DNA from: Rhodococcoides fascians NBRC 12155 = LMG 3623
GTDB taxonomy: Bacteria > Actinomycetota > Actinomycetes > Mycobacteriales > Mycobacteriaceae
Length of the DNA: 64,000 nt
Assembly: GCF_001894785.1 (NCBI RefSeq)
Contig: NZ_BCWW01000014.1
Coordinates: forward strand, 1 to 64,000
Direction: 5' to 3'
Shown here: piece after piece, positions 17,749-25,592 of the stretch
Numbering within the stretch: position 1 is the first letter of the stretch
How the letters are laid out: the number at the start of each line of letters is the position of its first letter
Notes under the pieces: generated by a model
Seen by the model: the letters and a program-made list of their open reading frames with translations, nothing else
Database searches by the model: none
Told to the model about the DNA's origin: nothing
Translations under genes and position numbers: made by a program

Positions 17749-17782
17749 GTTTCCCCGATCGTCCGGCGGCCTCTTGCGAAAC

Positions 17783-17800
17783 ACTATATCCATAGATAGT
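17783..17800. promoter_or_regulatory. Inverted repeat, probable VanR operator 1
   Basis: Arms ACTAT (17783-17787) and ATAGT (17796-17800) flank an eight-base centre. The repeat lies 35 bases upstream of the vanR start and shares its half-site with the second repeat at 17823-17836. PadR regulators typically bind such AT-rich dyads. Confidence 0.6.
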
Positions 17801-17822
17801 GTGTGCGTCACATCACCCAATG

Positions 17823-17836
17823 ACTATCTTGATAGT
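17823..17836. promoter_or_regulatory. Perfect palindrome, probable VanR operator 2
   Basis: ACTATC-TT-GATAGT is a perfect six-base-arm inverted repeat located 32 bases upstream of the vanA-like start codon, where it would overlap the promoter. It repeats the ACTAT/ATAGT half-sites of operator 1. Confidence 0.65.
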
Positions 17837-17867
17837 TATTTTGACCGCAACACGACGAGGACTTTCG

Positions 17868-18989
17868 ATGACCGATCTCGGACCTGGCGGGGCGACCGCC
17901 AAGAACATGGCCTACCCCCTCAATGCCTGGTACGTCGCTGCCTGGGACTACGAATTGACCCCCACGGGGTTGATCTCACGCACGATCGCAGGAAAGCCCA
18001 TGGCTCTCTATCGCACAGCGGAGGGGAGGCCGGTCGCGTTGGCCGATGCGTGCTGGCATCGGCTCGCCCCACTCTCGAAAGGGACACGCGTCGGAACCGA
18101 CGAAATCCAGTGCCCCTATCACGGACTGCGGTACAACTCCGCCGGACGTTGCACGAGCATGCCCGCTCAAGACACCATCAATCCCTCCGCGATGGTCTCG
18201 TCGTTTCCGGTCGAACAGCGCTACCGCTACATCTGGGTCTGGCCGGGGGACCCCACTCTTGCCGATCCGGGTCTGATTCCCGACATGTTCCAGATGGACT
18301 CGGCAGACTGGGCCGGAGATGGACGCACCATCGACGTGAGCGCCAACTGGCAACTGGTGCTGGACAACCTCATGGACCTCACCCACGAAGAGTTCGTCCA
18401 TTCGTCCACGATCGGCCAAGACGAACTCAGCGAATCCGACTTCGAGGTCACCCACGACGAACGAACGGTCACCGTCACACGTTGGATGCACAACATCGAC
18501 GCTCCACCGTTCTGGCTCAAGAACATGCGTGACAAGTTCCCGGGCTTTGTCGGCAAGGTCGACCGCTGGCAGATCATCGAGTTCCAAGCTCCAGGGACGA
18601 TCCGCATCGACGTCGGTGTCGCAAAGGCCGGCACCGGAGCGCCCGAAGGAGATCGAAGCCAGGGAGTGAACGGCTTCGTGATGAACACGATCACACCCGT
18701 CAGCGAGAAGACGGCCATATATTTCTGGGCATTCATGCGCAATTACCGTCTCGAGAGCCAGACGATCACCACACAGCTTCGAGACGGCGTCCACGGGGTC
18801 TTTGGGGAGGACGAGGCAATGCTGACCGCACAGCAGATTGCCATCGAGGCCAACCCCGATCACGAGTTCTACAACCTGAACATCGACGCCGGCGGAATGT
18901 GGGTTCGCCGGATCATCCAGCGAATGATCGAAACCGAACGTGCACACACCGCCAATCTCGATGCGTTTGCTGCCGGGGCGGTGAAATAA
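17868..18989 (+). CDS. vanA: Rieske aromatic O-demethylase, oxygenase subunit (VanA-like)
   Basis: A 373-residue class IA Rieske oxygenase. The 2Fe-2S ligands are C62-x-H64 and C82-x2-H85 (CWHRLAPL, CPYHGLRYN). The mononuclear iron site is in DLTHEEFVH, with H173 and H178. VanA enzymes O-demethylate vanillate to protocatechuate and release formaldehyde. The ATG at 17868 has CGACGAGG eight bases upstream. It is followed by the VanB-like reductase one base after its stop, giving a complete two-component demethylase. Sequence by eye cannot tell vanillate from related methoxybenzoates; the PadR regulator and operator layout support vanillate-like substrates. Confidence 0.88.
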   Translation: MTDLGPGGATAKNMAYPLNAWYVAAWDYELTPTGLISRTIAGKPMALYRTAEGRPVALADACWHRLAPLSKGTRVGTDEIQCPYHGLRYNSAGRCTSMPAQDTINPSAMVSSFPVEQRYRYIWVWPGDPTLADPGLIPDMFQMDSADWAGDGRTIDVSANWQLVLDNLMDLTHEEFVHSSTIGQDELSESDFEVTHDERTVTVTRWMHNIDAPPFWLKNMRDKFPGFVGKVDRWQIIEFQAPGTIRIDVGVAKAGTGAPEGDRSQGVNGFVMNTITPVSEKTAIYFWAFMRNYRLESQTITTQLRDGVHGVFGEDEAMLTAQQIAIEANPDHEFYNLNIDAGGMWVRRIIQRMIETERAHTANLDAFAAGAVK

Positions 18990-18990
18990 T

Positions 18991-19959
18991 ATGACCGACA
19001 ACAAGATCACCTGGCATCGCGGCACAATACTGTCCGTCGAGCCCGCTGCCGAACGCATCGCGAAGATCGTCATCGGAACCGAACAGGCGCACCGCGTCAC
19101 ACCTGGCTCTCACGTCGACGTCGAGATCGACACCGGAGAGGTCCGCTCCTATTCGATCGTATCGGGAGCAAATGACGGTAAGAGCGTGACGTTGGGAGTG
19201 CACTTGTCTCCTACCTCACGCGGGGGGTCACGGTTCATGCACACCCTCGTGCCCGGCGACGAACTGTCCGTGACCGCACCTCTGCAGAACTTCCCCCTCC
19301 GCATCGGCGCCTCGCGGTACGTGCTGCTCGCCGGCGGAATCGGCATCACCGCTATGGCCGCAATGGCCGCAGCCCTCCGCCGGGTCGGCGCGGACTACCG
19401 GTTCCACTACGTCGGTCGCAGCCGCGCAGCTATGGCGTTCCTCCCTGAACTTGCTGCAGCACACGGAAATAGACTCGTTCTGCATGTCGATGACGAAGGA
19501 ACCGGACTCGCCGTCTCGGCCGTGGTAGCCGATATCGATCATGCGGTGGAGCTGTACATGTGCGGGCCGATCCGGCTGATGGACGCAGTGCGGCGAACAT
19601 GGCTCGACCGGGACCTACCGCTACCGAACCTGCGATACGAGACGTTCGGCAACAGCGGCTGGTTCGAGGCACAAGAGTTCACAGTGTCGATACCGCGACT
19701 CGGTATCGAAACCACGGTCGGCACAAGCGATTCGCTGCTCGACGCGCTCGAACGCGCCGGAGCCGACATGATGTTCGACTGCAGAAAAGGCGAGTGCGGA
19801 TTGTGCCAGGTCGACATTCTCGACGTCCAGGGCGCAGTGGACCATCGCGACGTCTTCTTCAGTGAAGACCAGAAGAGCACCTGCCGCAAGCTGTGCTCCT
19901 GCGTATCGCGCGTCGCAGGAGCAGGTGGCCCGGCCGTCCTGACCCTCAACATTCCATGA
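18991..19959 (+). CDS. vanB: Vanillate demethylase reductase subunit (VanB-like)
   Basis: A 322-residue PDR reductase: FMN domain with RSYSIVSG, NAD domain with LLAGGIGITAMAAM and YMCGPIRLMDAV, then a C-terminal 2Fe-2S domain (CRKGECGLC plus a distal cysteine). It transfers electrons from NADH to the Rieske oxygenase encoded immediately upstream. It starts one base after the vanA-like stop and overlaps the next gene through ATGA, so the three genes are one transcript. It is less similar to the other two PDR reductases of the window than they are to each other, in keeping with a dedicated Rieske partner. Confidence 0.9.
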   Translation: MTDNKITWHRGTILSVEPAAERIAKIVIGTEQAHRVTPGSHVDVEIDTGEVRSYSIVSGANDGKSVTLGVHLSPTSRGGSRFMHTLVPGDELSVTAPLQNFPLRIGASRYVLLAGGIGITAMAAMAAALRRVGADYRFHYVGRSRAAMAFLPELAAAHGNRLVLHVDDEGTGLAVSAVVADIDHAVELYMCGPIRLMDAVRRTWLDRDLPLPNLRYETFGNSGWFEAQEFTVSIPRLGIETTVGTSDSLLDALERAGADMMFDCRKGECGLCQVDILDVQGAVDHRDVFFSEDQKSTCRKLCSCVSRVAGAGGPAVLTLNIP

Positions 19960-20447
19960 GTCCGAACCCGCATGATCTACCTCTACCCCAGGTCGGATTG
20001 ACCTGGGGAATCCGGCGAAGCTTCATTCGCTACATCTCAGGCCTCCCGGACGGGGCGCACGCAACATTCGACGGTGCTTACCTCGGAGACGGTAGCTATT
20101 TCACCTTCCCCGGTGCCGATCGCACAGCCGATCGGCACAGTGAACTCGCATTCCGCGGCATCGTGCGCATCGCAGGGCACGGGGGAATGCTCGATGTCCT
20201 GATTGCTGATCCTCGTATCGAACGCAACTCTGGTGATCCAGTCCTGACGATTGTCGATCCGGCGCGCTGGCCCAAGCGAAACCACCGTCTCGTGCTGGCT
20301 CGACTGACTCCTATGGATGATGCTGCTTCTACCAGCGGCAGCTCATCCGAGCGGCGATGGTCAGCGGTTCTCACCGAATCGGGATCGGCTGTTTTCGGTG
20401 GAAACTACCCCAGTGGAACGGATTTGGATCCCGTCATTGTGCGCTGA
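19956..20447 (+). CDS. HtaA-domain-like protein co-transcribed with vanAB
   Basis: A 163-residue protein that begins with LTWGIRRSFIRYISGLPDG, the characteristic opening of HtaA domains (known from corynebacterial haem-binding surface proteins). It contains FRGIVRIAGHGGMLDVLIADP, which fits the domain core. No signal peptide or membrane anchor is seen, so it appears cytoplasmic. It overlaps vanB by four bases and must be co-translated. Haem is not needed by a Rieske demethylase, so its role is unclear; a small-molecule-binding role for the domain is possible. The assignment rests on the N-terminal motif only. Confidence 0.65.
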   Translation: MSPNPHDLPLPQVGLTWGIRRSFIRYISGLPDGAHATFDGAYLGDGSYFTFPGADRTADRHSELAFRGIVRIAGHGGMLDVLIADPRIERNSGDPVLTIVDPARWPKRNHRLVLARLTPMDDAASTSGSSSERRWSAVLTESGSAVFGGNYPSGTDLDPVIVR

Positions 20448-21117
20448 ACAGAACCCCGGCCGAACGGGAGGGCCGCGCTAGCGTGACGCCGGCGAGAACC
20501 GCCGTCCATTGCGCGGCCAGAGCGTCAATGGTGTCGGATTCATCGGCTCCGCAGTTGCGGACATACGTAAAATACAGCGTCCGCTCAAAGCCCATCATCA
20601 TGGTCAGAACAGCCATTTTCGCCACGCTTCGCCCGTGAGAGCCATCGCTGTGGCGATCGAGAAACCGAAACATCGCATCCGCTGCATCTGACAATGTCCG
20701 GTACCACTGATCGGACACGAGGGGTTCGACCGCCAGGGCGTGCTCGAGAGTTTCGAGTTGATGGCGGCGTTCGATCCACAATCGAGAGTTGGTCTCGACC
20801 CAACGACGAACGCCGACAACATCGGATGGATCGAGCCGGTCGAGCTCGGCGTAGCTGGCGACTACAGCAGGGCTGAGCTGTTCGAGCATCGCAGCGACCA
20901 GCTCTGCCTTCGCACTGAAATGCAGGTAGATGTTGGCACGGCTGATTCCGGCCGCTTTGGCGATCGACTCCATGGTGATCTTGTCGTAACCGAACTCGGA
21001 AAACAGGGGAATCGCACGCTCGATGATCCGTGCGCGCGTCGCCTCTTTCTTGCCCGCTTTGGGTGCGGGCGGCGGTGCAGCGGATCTCTCGTTCTCGGCA
21101 GTCCTCACGGCGTTCAT
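20434..21117 (-). CDS. TetR-family transcriptional regulator
   Basis: A 227-residue regulator. The helix-turn-helix covers residues ~25-70 (FGYDKITMESIAKAAGISR then IYLHFSAKAELV). A C-terminal ligand-binding helical domain with many tryptophans and histidines follows. The ATG at 21117 has AGGGGC upstream; a longer frame would cross the palindrome at 21165-21190. It is divergent from the SDR/P450/FdhA operon and overlaps the HtaA-like gene convergently by 14 bases at its 3' end. It is the presumed repressor of module C, acting through the palindrome in the shared promoter region. Confidence 0.92.
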   Translation of the reverse strand: MNAVRTAENERSAAPPPAPKAGKKEATRARIIERAIPLFSEFGYDKITMESIAKAAGISRANIYLHFSAKAELVAAMLEQLSPAVVASYAELDRLDPSDVVGVRRWVETNSRLWIERRHQLETLEHALAVEPLVSDQWYRTLSDAADAMFRFLDRHSDGSHGRSVAKMAVLTMMMGFERTLYFTYVRNCGADESDTIDALAAQWTAVLAGVTLARPSRSAGVLFSAQ

Positions 21118-21164
21118 AGTATCGCCCCTGCCTACGGAGCGGTCAGCGGGAAATGCCAAGAATA

Positions 21165-21190
21165 AAAAACTAGACATGAGTCTAGTTTTT
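21165..21190. promoter_or_regulatory. Perfect 11-bp inverted repeat, TetR operator
   Basis: Arms AAAAACTAGAC (21165-21175) and GTCTAGTTTTT (21180-21190) are exact inverted complements around a four-base centre. The site lies midway between the divergent tetR (start 21117) and SDR (start 21254) genes, where a TetR dimer would control both. It is the strongest short dyad in the catabolic half of the window. Confidence 0.75.
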
Positions 21191-21253
21191 GATATAGTTG
21201 TGGCCTACGCCACTACATCGGCCTTTCAAACCCAACACCGAGGAGTCCACTCG

Positions 21254-22063
21254 ATGAAACTTGCAGGAAAAGTCGCTTTCATTACCGGAGCAGGGTCCGG
21301 CATCGGCGCAGCAACCGCCCGGCTGTTCGCGGAGAACGGCGCAACAGTCATCGGCGCCGACATCTCGGAAGGGAACGTCAAGGAAGTCCTGGCGGGCATC
21401 GACAACGGTGAAAGCATCGCGCTGGACGTCTCGGACAGTGCAGCGGTCCGCGAGGCATTCGCCCACGTCGAAAGCCGTTATGGCGCACTGCATGTGCTGG
21501 TGAATGCTGCCGGCATCAACGCACCGACGCGCGAGGAGAACCAACGGCTGGTCGATATCAACGTAGAAGCCTTCGCGGCAGGCAAACGCGGCGAGGCATA
21601 CCATCCGGACTTCCTCTCCGGCGTCACCGACGAGCATTTCGACCGGGTCCTGGCGGTCAACCTAAAAGGCCCGTTCTACACCATCCGCGAGGCAGCGCCA
21701 CTGCTCAGACGCTCCGGCGGCGGCTCGATCGTCAACATCTCCAGCGTGTCGGCGTTGGTCGGTACGCCCATGCCTCTCTATTACCCCGCATCGAAGGCCG
21801 GGGTACTAGGCATGACACGCGCTGCCGCAGGTGAATTGGCTCCGTACGACATCCGAGTCAACGCCGTATGCCCCGGGGCCGTCGACACACCGCTCCTACG
21901 CGCACAGCCCGACGAGATCGTCGACTCCATCGCCGGAATTCAATTGATCTCTCACTTGGCCACACCCGAAGACTTGGCGGCCACCATGCTGTTCCTCGCT
22001 TGCGACGACAGCAAGTTCTACACAGGACAGACGTTGTCGCCCTCCGGCGGCCTCTACATGTAA
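21254..22063 (+). CDS. Short-chain dehydrogenase/reductase
   Basis: A 269-residue classical SDR with TGAGSGIGAATARLF, NAAG (VNAAGINAP), catalytic serine in NISSVSALVG and Y-x3-K in YYPASKAG. It has an unusual ~20-residue insertion after NAAG (EENQRLVDINVEAFAAGKRG) compared with typical 250-residue SDRs. The ATG at 21254 has GAGGAG ten bases upstream; earlier in-frame starts fall inside the operator. It is first in a TetR-controlled operon with a serine hydrolase, P450, PDR reductase and formaldehyde dehydrogenase. The substrate is not known; an alcohol made by the P450 or hydrolase is plausible. Confidence 0.9.
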   Translation: MKLAGKVAFITGAGSGIGAATARLFAENGATVIGADISEGNVKEVLAGIDNGESIALDVSDSAAVREAFAHVESRYGALHVLVNAAGINAPTREENQRLVDINVEAFAAGKRGEAYHPDFLSGVTDEHFDRVLAVNLKGPFYTIREAAPLLRRSGGGSIVNISSVSALVGTPMPLYYPASKAGVLGMTRAAAGELAPYDIRVNAVCPGAVDTPLLRAQPDEIVDSIAGIQLISHLATPEDLAATMLFLACDDSKFYTGQTLSPSGGLYM

Positions 22064-22095
22064 GTCAGGCCGACCCCGAGACATAAGGACTATTC

Positions 22096-23262
22096 ATGAG
22101 CACCACTCCAGCTTCACTCGATCAGGCTGCCCTCGACCGGCTTCGCCGTTCCATCACGAACGACATCGAAGCAGGAAACTACGACGGCGCTGTCATCGCG
22201 GTCGCGCGAGACGGCGAGATCGGACTCCATGAGGCTATCGGCTTCGCCGATCGCAGCTCGGGCCGCACATCCAGCCTCGACGACGTCTTCTGGATCTTCT
22301 CGATGACCAAGGCATTCACCAACATTCTGGTGCTTCAGGCCATCGACCGCGGCCAGTTGGATCTGACCACGCGCGTCGTCGATGTCATCCCCGAATTTGT
22401 CGGTCGCGATCCTTTTCGCGCTGCGAAGAAAGATCGTGTCAACATCGGCCATTTGCTCACCCACCGTGCGGGACTCGTCGTCACACCCACACCGTTGCCG
22501 TACTCAGAACTCGGCAACCTCGAGGCGACCATCGATGCCATCTGCCAACTCGACGTCGTCGGCGAACCCGGCGGTACGTTCAACTACTCACCGACTCTCA
22601 ATCACGCTCTCCTCGGCGAGGTAGTGAGGCGAGTCACCGGCTACAGCAGTTACTCCGAATTGCTCACCAAAGAGCTTTTCGAACCGCTGAAGATGCACAG
22701 CACCGCGCTGGGAGCGCCCAAAGCCTGGACCGACCGGATGGTGCCTATCAAGGCATACTTTCCACCCGGTGGCTGGCTGAAGTCGTCCGACATCGAAATC
22801 ATGCAGGACATTGTCGTCGAAGGCGCTGAAATGCCCTGGGTCGGTGCAGTTTCCACCGCAGGTGACGTACTCCGATTCGCTGAGATGATTCGGCGCGGAG
22901 GTGAACTCGACGGCGTCCGCATCCTCTCCCCCGGAATCCTCGATCTCGCGACCACCCTGCAGACCGGAACCGCTCCGAACGACTTGTACGCAATGCTGTG
23001 TCAAGCCCGCGGCTGGGACGTGCCTCCGGGGAACTTCGGACTCGGTTTCGCGCTGCGCGGCGAAGGCGTCTACCCCACGTTCTTCGGTGCCGCAGCCAGC
23101 CCGCGGACCCACGGAAACTACGGCGCCGGATCGACCCTGTTCTGGGTCGATCCGGAACGAAATCTCACCTTCGTCTGTCTGACCGCTGGAGTCATGGAGG
23201 AAGGCGACAACCTCGCACGCTTCCAGCGGTTGTCCACCATGGCCACGGCCACCGCCCTCTGA
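22096..23262 (+). CDS. Serine hydrolase of the class C beta-lactamase / esterase EstB family
   Basis: A 388-residue serine hydrolase. The S-x2-K nucleophile motif is SMTK (S69-K72), with a tyrosine in the FNYSP segment as the second catalytic element and HGNYGAGST-like sequence near the KTG position. No signal peptide is present, so it acts in the cytoplasm and is more likely an esterase, amidase or lactonase than a beta-lactamase. AAGGA precedes the ATG. It lies 32 bases behind the SDR and 12 bases before the P450 in the same operon, suggesting it releases an alkoxyphenol or similar from an ester before oxidation. Confidence 0.87.
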   Translation: MSTTPASLDQAALDRLRRSITNDIEAGNYDGAVIAVARDGEIGLHEAIGFADRSSGRTSSLDDVFWIFSMTKAFTNILVLQAIDRGQLDLTTRVVDVIPEFVGRDPFRAAKKDRVNIGHLLTHRAGLVVTPTPLPYSELGNLEATIDAICQLDVVGEPGGTFNYSPTLNHALLGEVVRRVTGYSSYSELLTKELFEPLKMHSTALGAPKAWTDRMVPIKAYFPPGGWLKSSDIEIMQDIVVEGAEMPWVGAVSTAGDVLRFAEMIRRGGELDGVRILSPGILDLATTLQTGTAPNDLYAMLCQARGWDVPPGNFGLGFALRGEGVYPTFFGAAASPRTHGNYGAGSTLFWVDPERNLTFVCLTAGVMEEGDNLARFQRLSTMATATAL

Positions 23263-23274
23263 ATTGGATCCACG

Positions 23275-24546
23275 ATGACCGACACATTCGCAGCACGCCC
23301 CCCGGTACCGCCGGAGTTCGACCCACTGAGCCCGGCTGCACTGCTCGACCCCGCGTCGATGTTCGAGCGGACACGAACCGAGGAACCCATTTTTTGGCAC
23401 GACCTACTCGGCACCTGGGTCGTCACCGGACGCGACGATGTGGAGAAGGTCCTGATGGACTGGAAGGCATTCTCGTGCAAAGGGAACGGAGGCAATATTC
23501 CCGTACCCGAGGAGTTCACCTCGTCCATTACTTCGCATTTGATGTCTCATATCTCCATCAGCATGGACCCACCTATCCATACCGAGATGCGGCGAATCGC
23601 ACAGCGCGGATTTCTCAAGCCCGTGATCGACGCACTCGAACCCGAAATCGTCGACCGAGCCCATCGCATCATCGATAGCTTCGCCGACCGTGGAACCGCC
23701 GAGCTGATGGAGGAGTACTGCCTTGAGCTCACCACCCAGACCCTGATGGCCCTGATGAAACTGCCCCCAGAACTCGAACCGATGATGCGTCAGCTGCGTG
23801 ACGACCATTTCGCGGTACTAGCAAGTGGGCGTGAGCCGATGGAAGAACCACGCCGAACGGAGGTGTGGACTCGGTACACCGCAGCGCAGAACAAGCTTCG
23901 GGAGATCGTGCGTGAGCGCCGAGAGAGCACCGAGACCGACCTCATATCCGTGATGGCTTCCGCGAAGAACCGAGACGGTGAACCAGCCCTCTCCGACGAA
24001 CGCGTCGCCTTGCACTTGTGCGAGTTCTCGGCAGCTGGAACCGACACCACAGCGCAAGGGATGGCGAATGCGCTCATCTTCCTCTCCCACAACGAAGAAC
24101 AACTCGCAGAAGTGCAAGACGATCCCGCATTGTGGCCCACCGTTTTCGAAGAAACGTTGCGCCGCCGCCCCTCGGCACCGTTCGCCTCACGCCAAGCCAC
24201 CCAGGACGTCGAACTATCCGGGGTGACAATCCCTGCCGGCGACATGGTCTGGGTGGCCTTGGCCAGCGCCAACAACGACCCCGACCACTACCCCGACCCC
24301 AAACAGTGGAATATCCACCGCGACGAGCCCACAGACCACTTCGCGTTCACCAAAGGTCGTCACACCTGTCTGGGCCAGCCCTTGGGACGCACACAAGGCA
24401 CCGCAGGTATCAGAGTGCTACTCGAGCGTCTGCCCAGCCTGCGAATCGCCCCGGACGCTACCCAAGACTTCCTGCCGATGATCATGCTCCCGATCCGCCG
24501 CAGTCTCACGGCGACGTGGGATCCATCCGACGGCACCGACCGCTAG
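23275..24546 (+). CDS. Cytochrome P450
   Basis: A 423-residue soluble P450 with I-helix AAGTDTTAQG, ExxR in EETLRRRPS and haem loop FTKGRHTCLGQPLGR (Cys365). The haem loop begins FTKG rather than the usual FGxG, a variant worth noting. The sequence differs clearly from the other three P450s in the window. It is followed 21 bases later by a PDR reductase, so the pair probably forms a two-component P450 system. The formaldehyde dehydrogenase next in the operon implies an O- or N-demethylation reaction. The ribosome site is weak, which fits coupling to the upstream hydrolase gene. Confidence 0.9.
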   Translation: MTDTFAARPPVPPEFDPLSPAALLDPASMFERTRTEEPIFWHDLLGTWVVTGRDDVEKVLMDWKAFSCKGNGGNIPVPEEFTSSITSHLMSHISISMDPPIHTEMRRIAQRGFLKPVIDALEPEIVDRAHRIIDSFADRGTAELMEEYCLELTTQTLMALMKLPPELEPMMRQLRDDHFAVLASGREPMEEPRRTEVWTRYTAAQNKLREIVRERRESTETDLISVMASAKNRDGEPALSDERVALHLCEFSAAGTDTTAQGMANALIFLSHNEEQLAEVQDDPALWPTVFEETLRRRPSAPFASRQATQDVELSGVTIPAGDMVWVALASANNDPDHYPDPKQWNIHRDEPTDHFAFTKGRHTCLGQPLGRTQGTAGIRVLLERLPSLRIAPDATQDFLPMIMLPIRRSLTATWDPSDGTDR

Positions 24547-24567
24547 CAACACCCCGAAGGACTTCAC

Positions 24568-25554
24568 ATGCACACGACGTACGCAGACTCGACGCAGTCG
24601 AGTCACTCAGAGCACACCATGGATCTCTCCTTGGCCGAGCGCACCACGGTAGCCGATTCTGTTGTGCAGCTGACACTTCGACACCCACAGAACGACGAGC
24701 TACCCGCCTGGACACCGGGCGCACACCTCGATCTTGCGGTCGCGCCGGGAATCGTGCGTCAATACTCGCTGTGCGGTGACCCCAGTGATCGATCTGCCTA
24801 CACCGTTGCCGTCCTTCGAGAACCTGAAAGCCGCGGTGGTTCACTAGCAGTACACGAAAGTTTGCAGGTCGGCGACCGACTCGAAGTCGTAGGTCCGCGA
24901 AACAACTTCGAGCTTCAAGATGCCGACGAGTACCTCTTCATCGCCGGAGGAATCGGAATTACCCCGCTGATACCGATGATCGCCGCGGCCCACCAGCGCG
25001 GCAAACCGTTCGAGCTGCTCTACGGCGGCCGCACGCGGCACTCGATGGCCTACGTGGACGAGCTCGAGAGCACATACCGACAATCGGTGCATGTGCGCCC
25101 TCAAGACGAGTTCGGACACCTGGACCTGCCCTCCGTCCTGGGGTCGCACACCCCGAGCCGTGCGATCTACACCTGCGGCCCCGCTCCGTTACTGGACGCC
25201 ATCGAAACCTACTGCCAGTCTTGGCCTTCGGGATCGGTCAACATGGAACGGTTCCGTGGAACAGCGTTCACACCGGACCCGGCGGGCACCAGCTTCGAGA
25301 TCGAGCTGGCCCAGTCGGGCATGACACTGACCGTTCCTCCAGACCGCTCCGTACTCGACGTCGTCGAGGAAGCCGGCATCAGCGTGTTGTCATCGTGCCG
25401 GGAAGGAACCTGCGGAAGCTGCGAAACCCCGATACTCGAAGGCCAAGCAGAGCACAGGGATTCACTGTTGACACAGGACGAGAGAGACGCACAGGAGTCC
25501 ATGTTCATCTGCGTCTCGCGGCCGTGCTCACGGCGACTCGTGCTCGACCTCTAG
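24568..25554 (+). CDS. PDR-type reductase, probable P450 partner
   Basis: A 328-residue flavin/2Fe-2S reductase: FMN domain (RQYSLCGDP), NAD domain (FIAGGIGITPLIPM, YTCGPAPLLDAI) and C-terminal 2Fe-2S domain (CREGTCGSC plus a distal cysteine). It closely resembles the protein at 1937-2902 in the FMN and iron-sulfur motifs and in the AGVQVLSSC/AGISVLSSC lead-in, so the two are probably duplicates serving different P450s. The ATG at 24568 has GAAGGA upstream. It sits directly behind the P450 gene in the TetR-controlled operon. Confidence 0.92.
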   Translation: MHTTYADSTQSSHSEHTMDLSLAERTTVADSVVQLTLRHPQNDELPAWTPGAHLDLAVAPGIVRQYSLCGDPSDRSAYTVAVLREPESRGGSLAVHESLQVGDRLEVVGPRNNFELQDADEYLFIAGGIGITPLIPMIAAAHQRGKPFELLYGGRTRHSMAYVDELESTYRQSVHVRPQDEFGHLDLPSVLGSHTPSRAIYTCGPAPLLDAIETYCQSWPSGSVNMERFRGTAFTPDPAGTSFEIELAQSGMTLTVPPDRSVLDVVEEAGISVLSSCREGTCGSCETPILEGQAEHRDSLLTQDERDAQESMFICVSRPCSRRLVLDL

Positions 25555-25592
25555 TTCGTACAACGCACACACAACACAAGGAGTTTCGCTAG

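Noticed and set aside
17868..19959. Ring-hydroxylating dioxygenase pair
   Set aside because: There is no small (beta) subunit and the reductase is of VanB type; length and context fit an O-demethylase.
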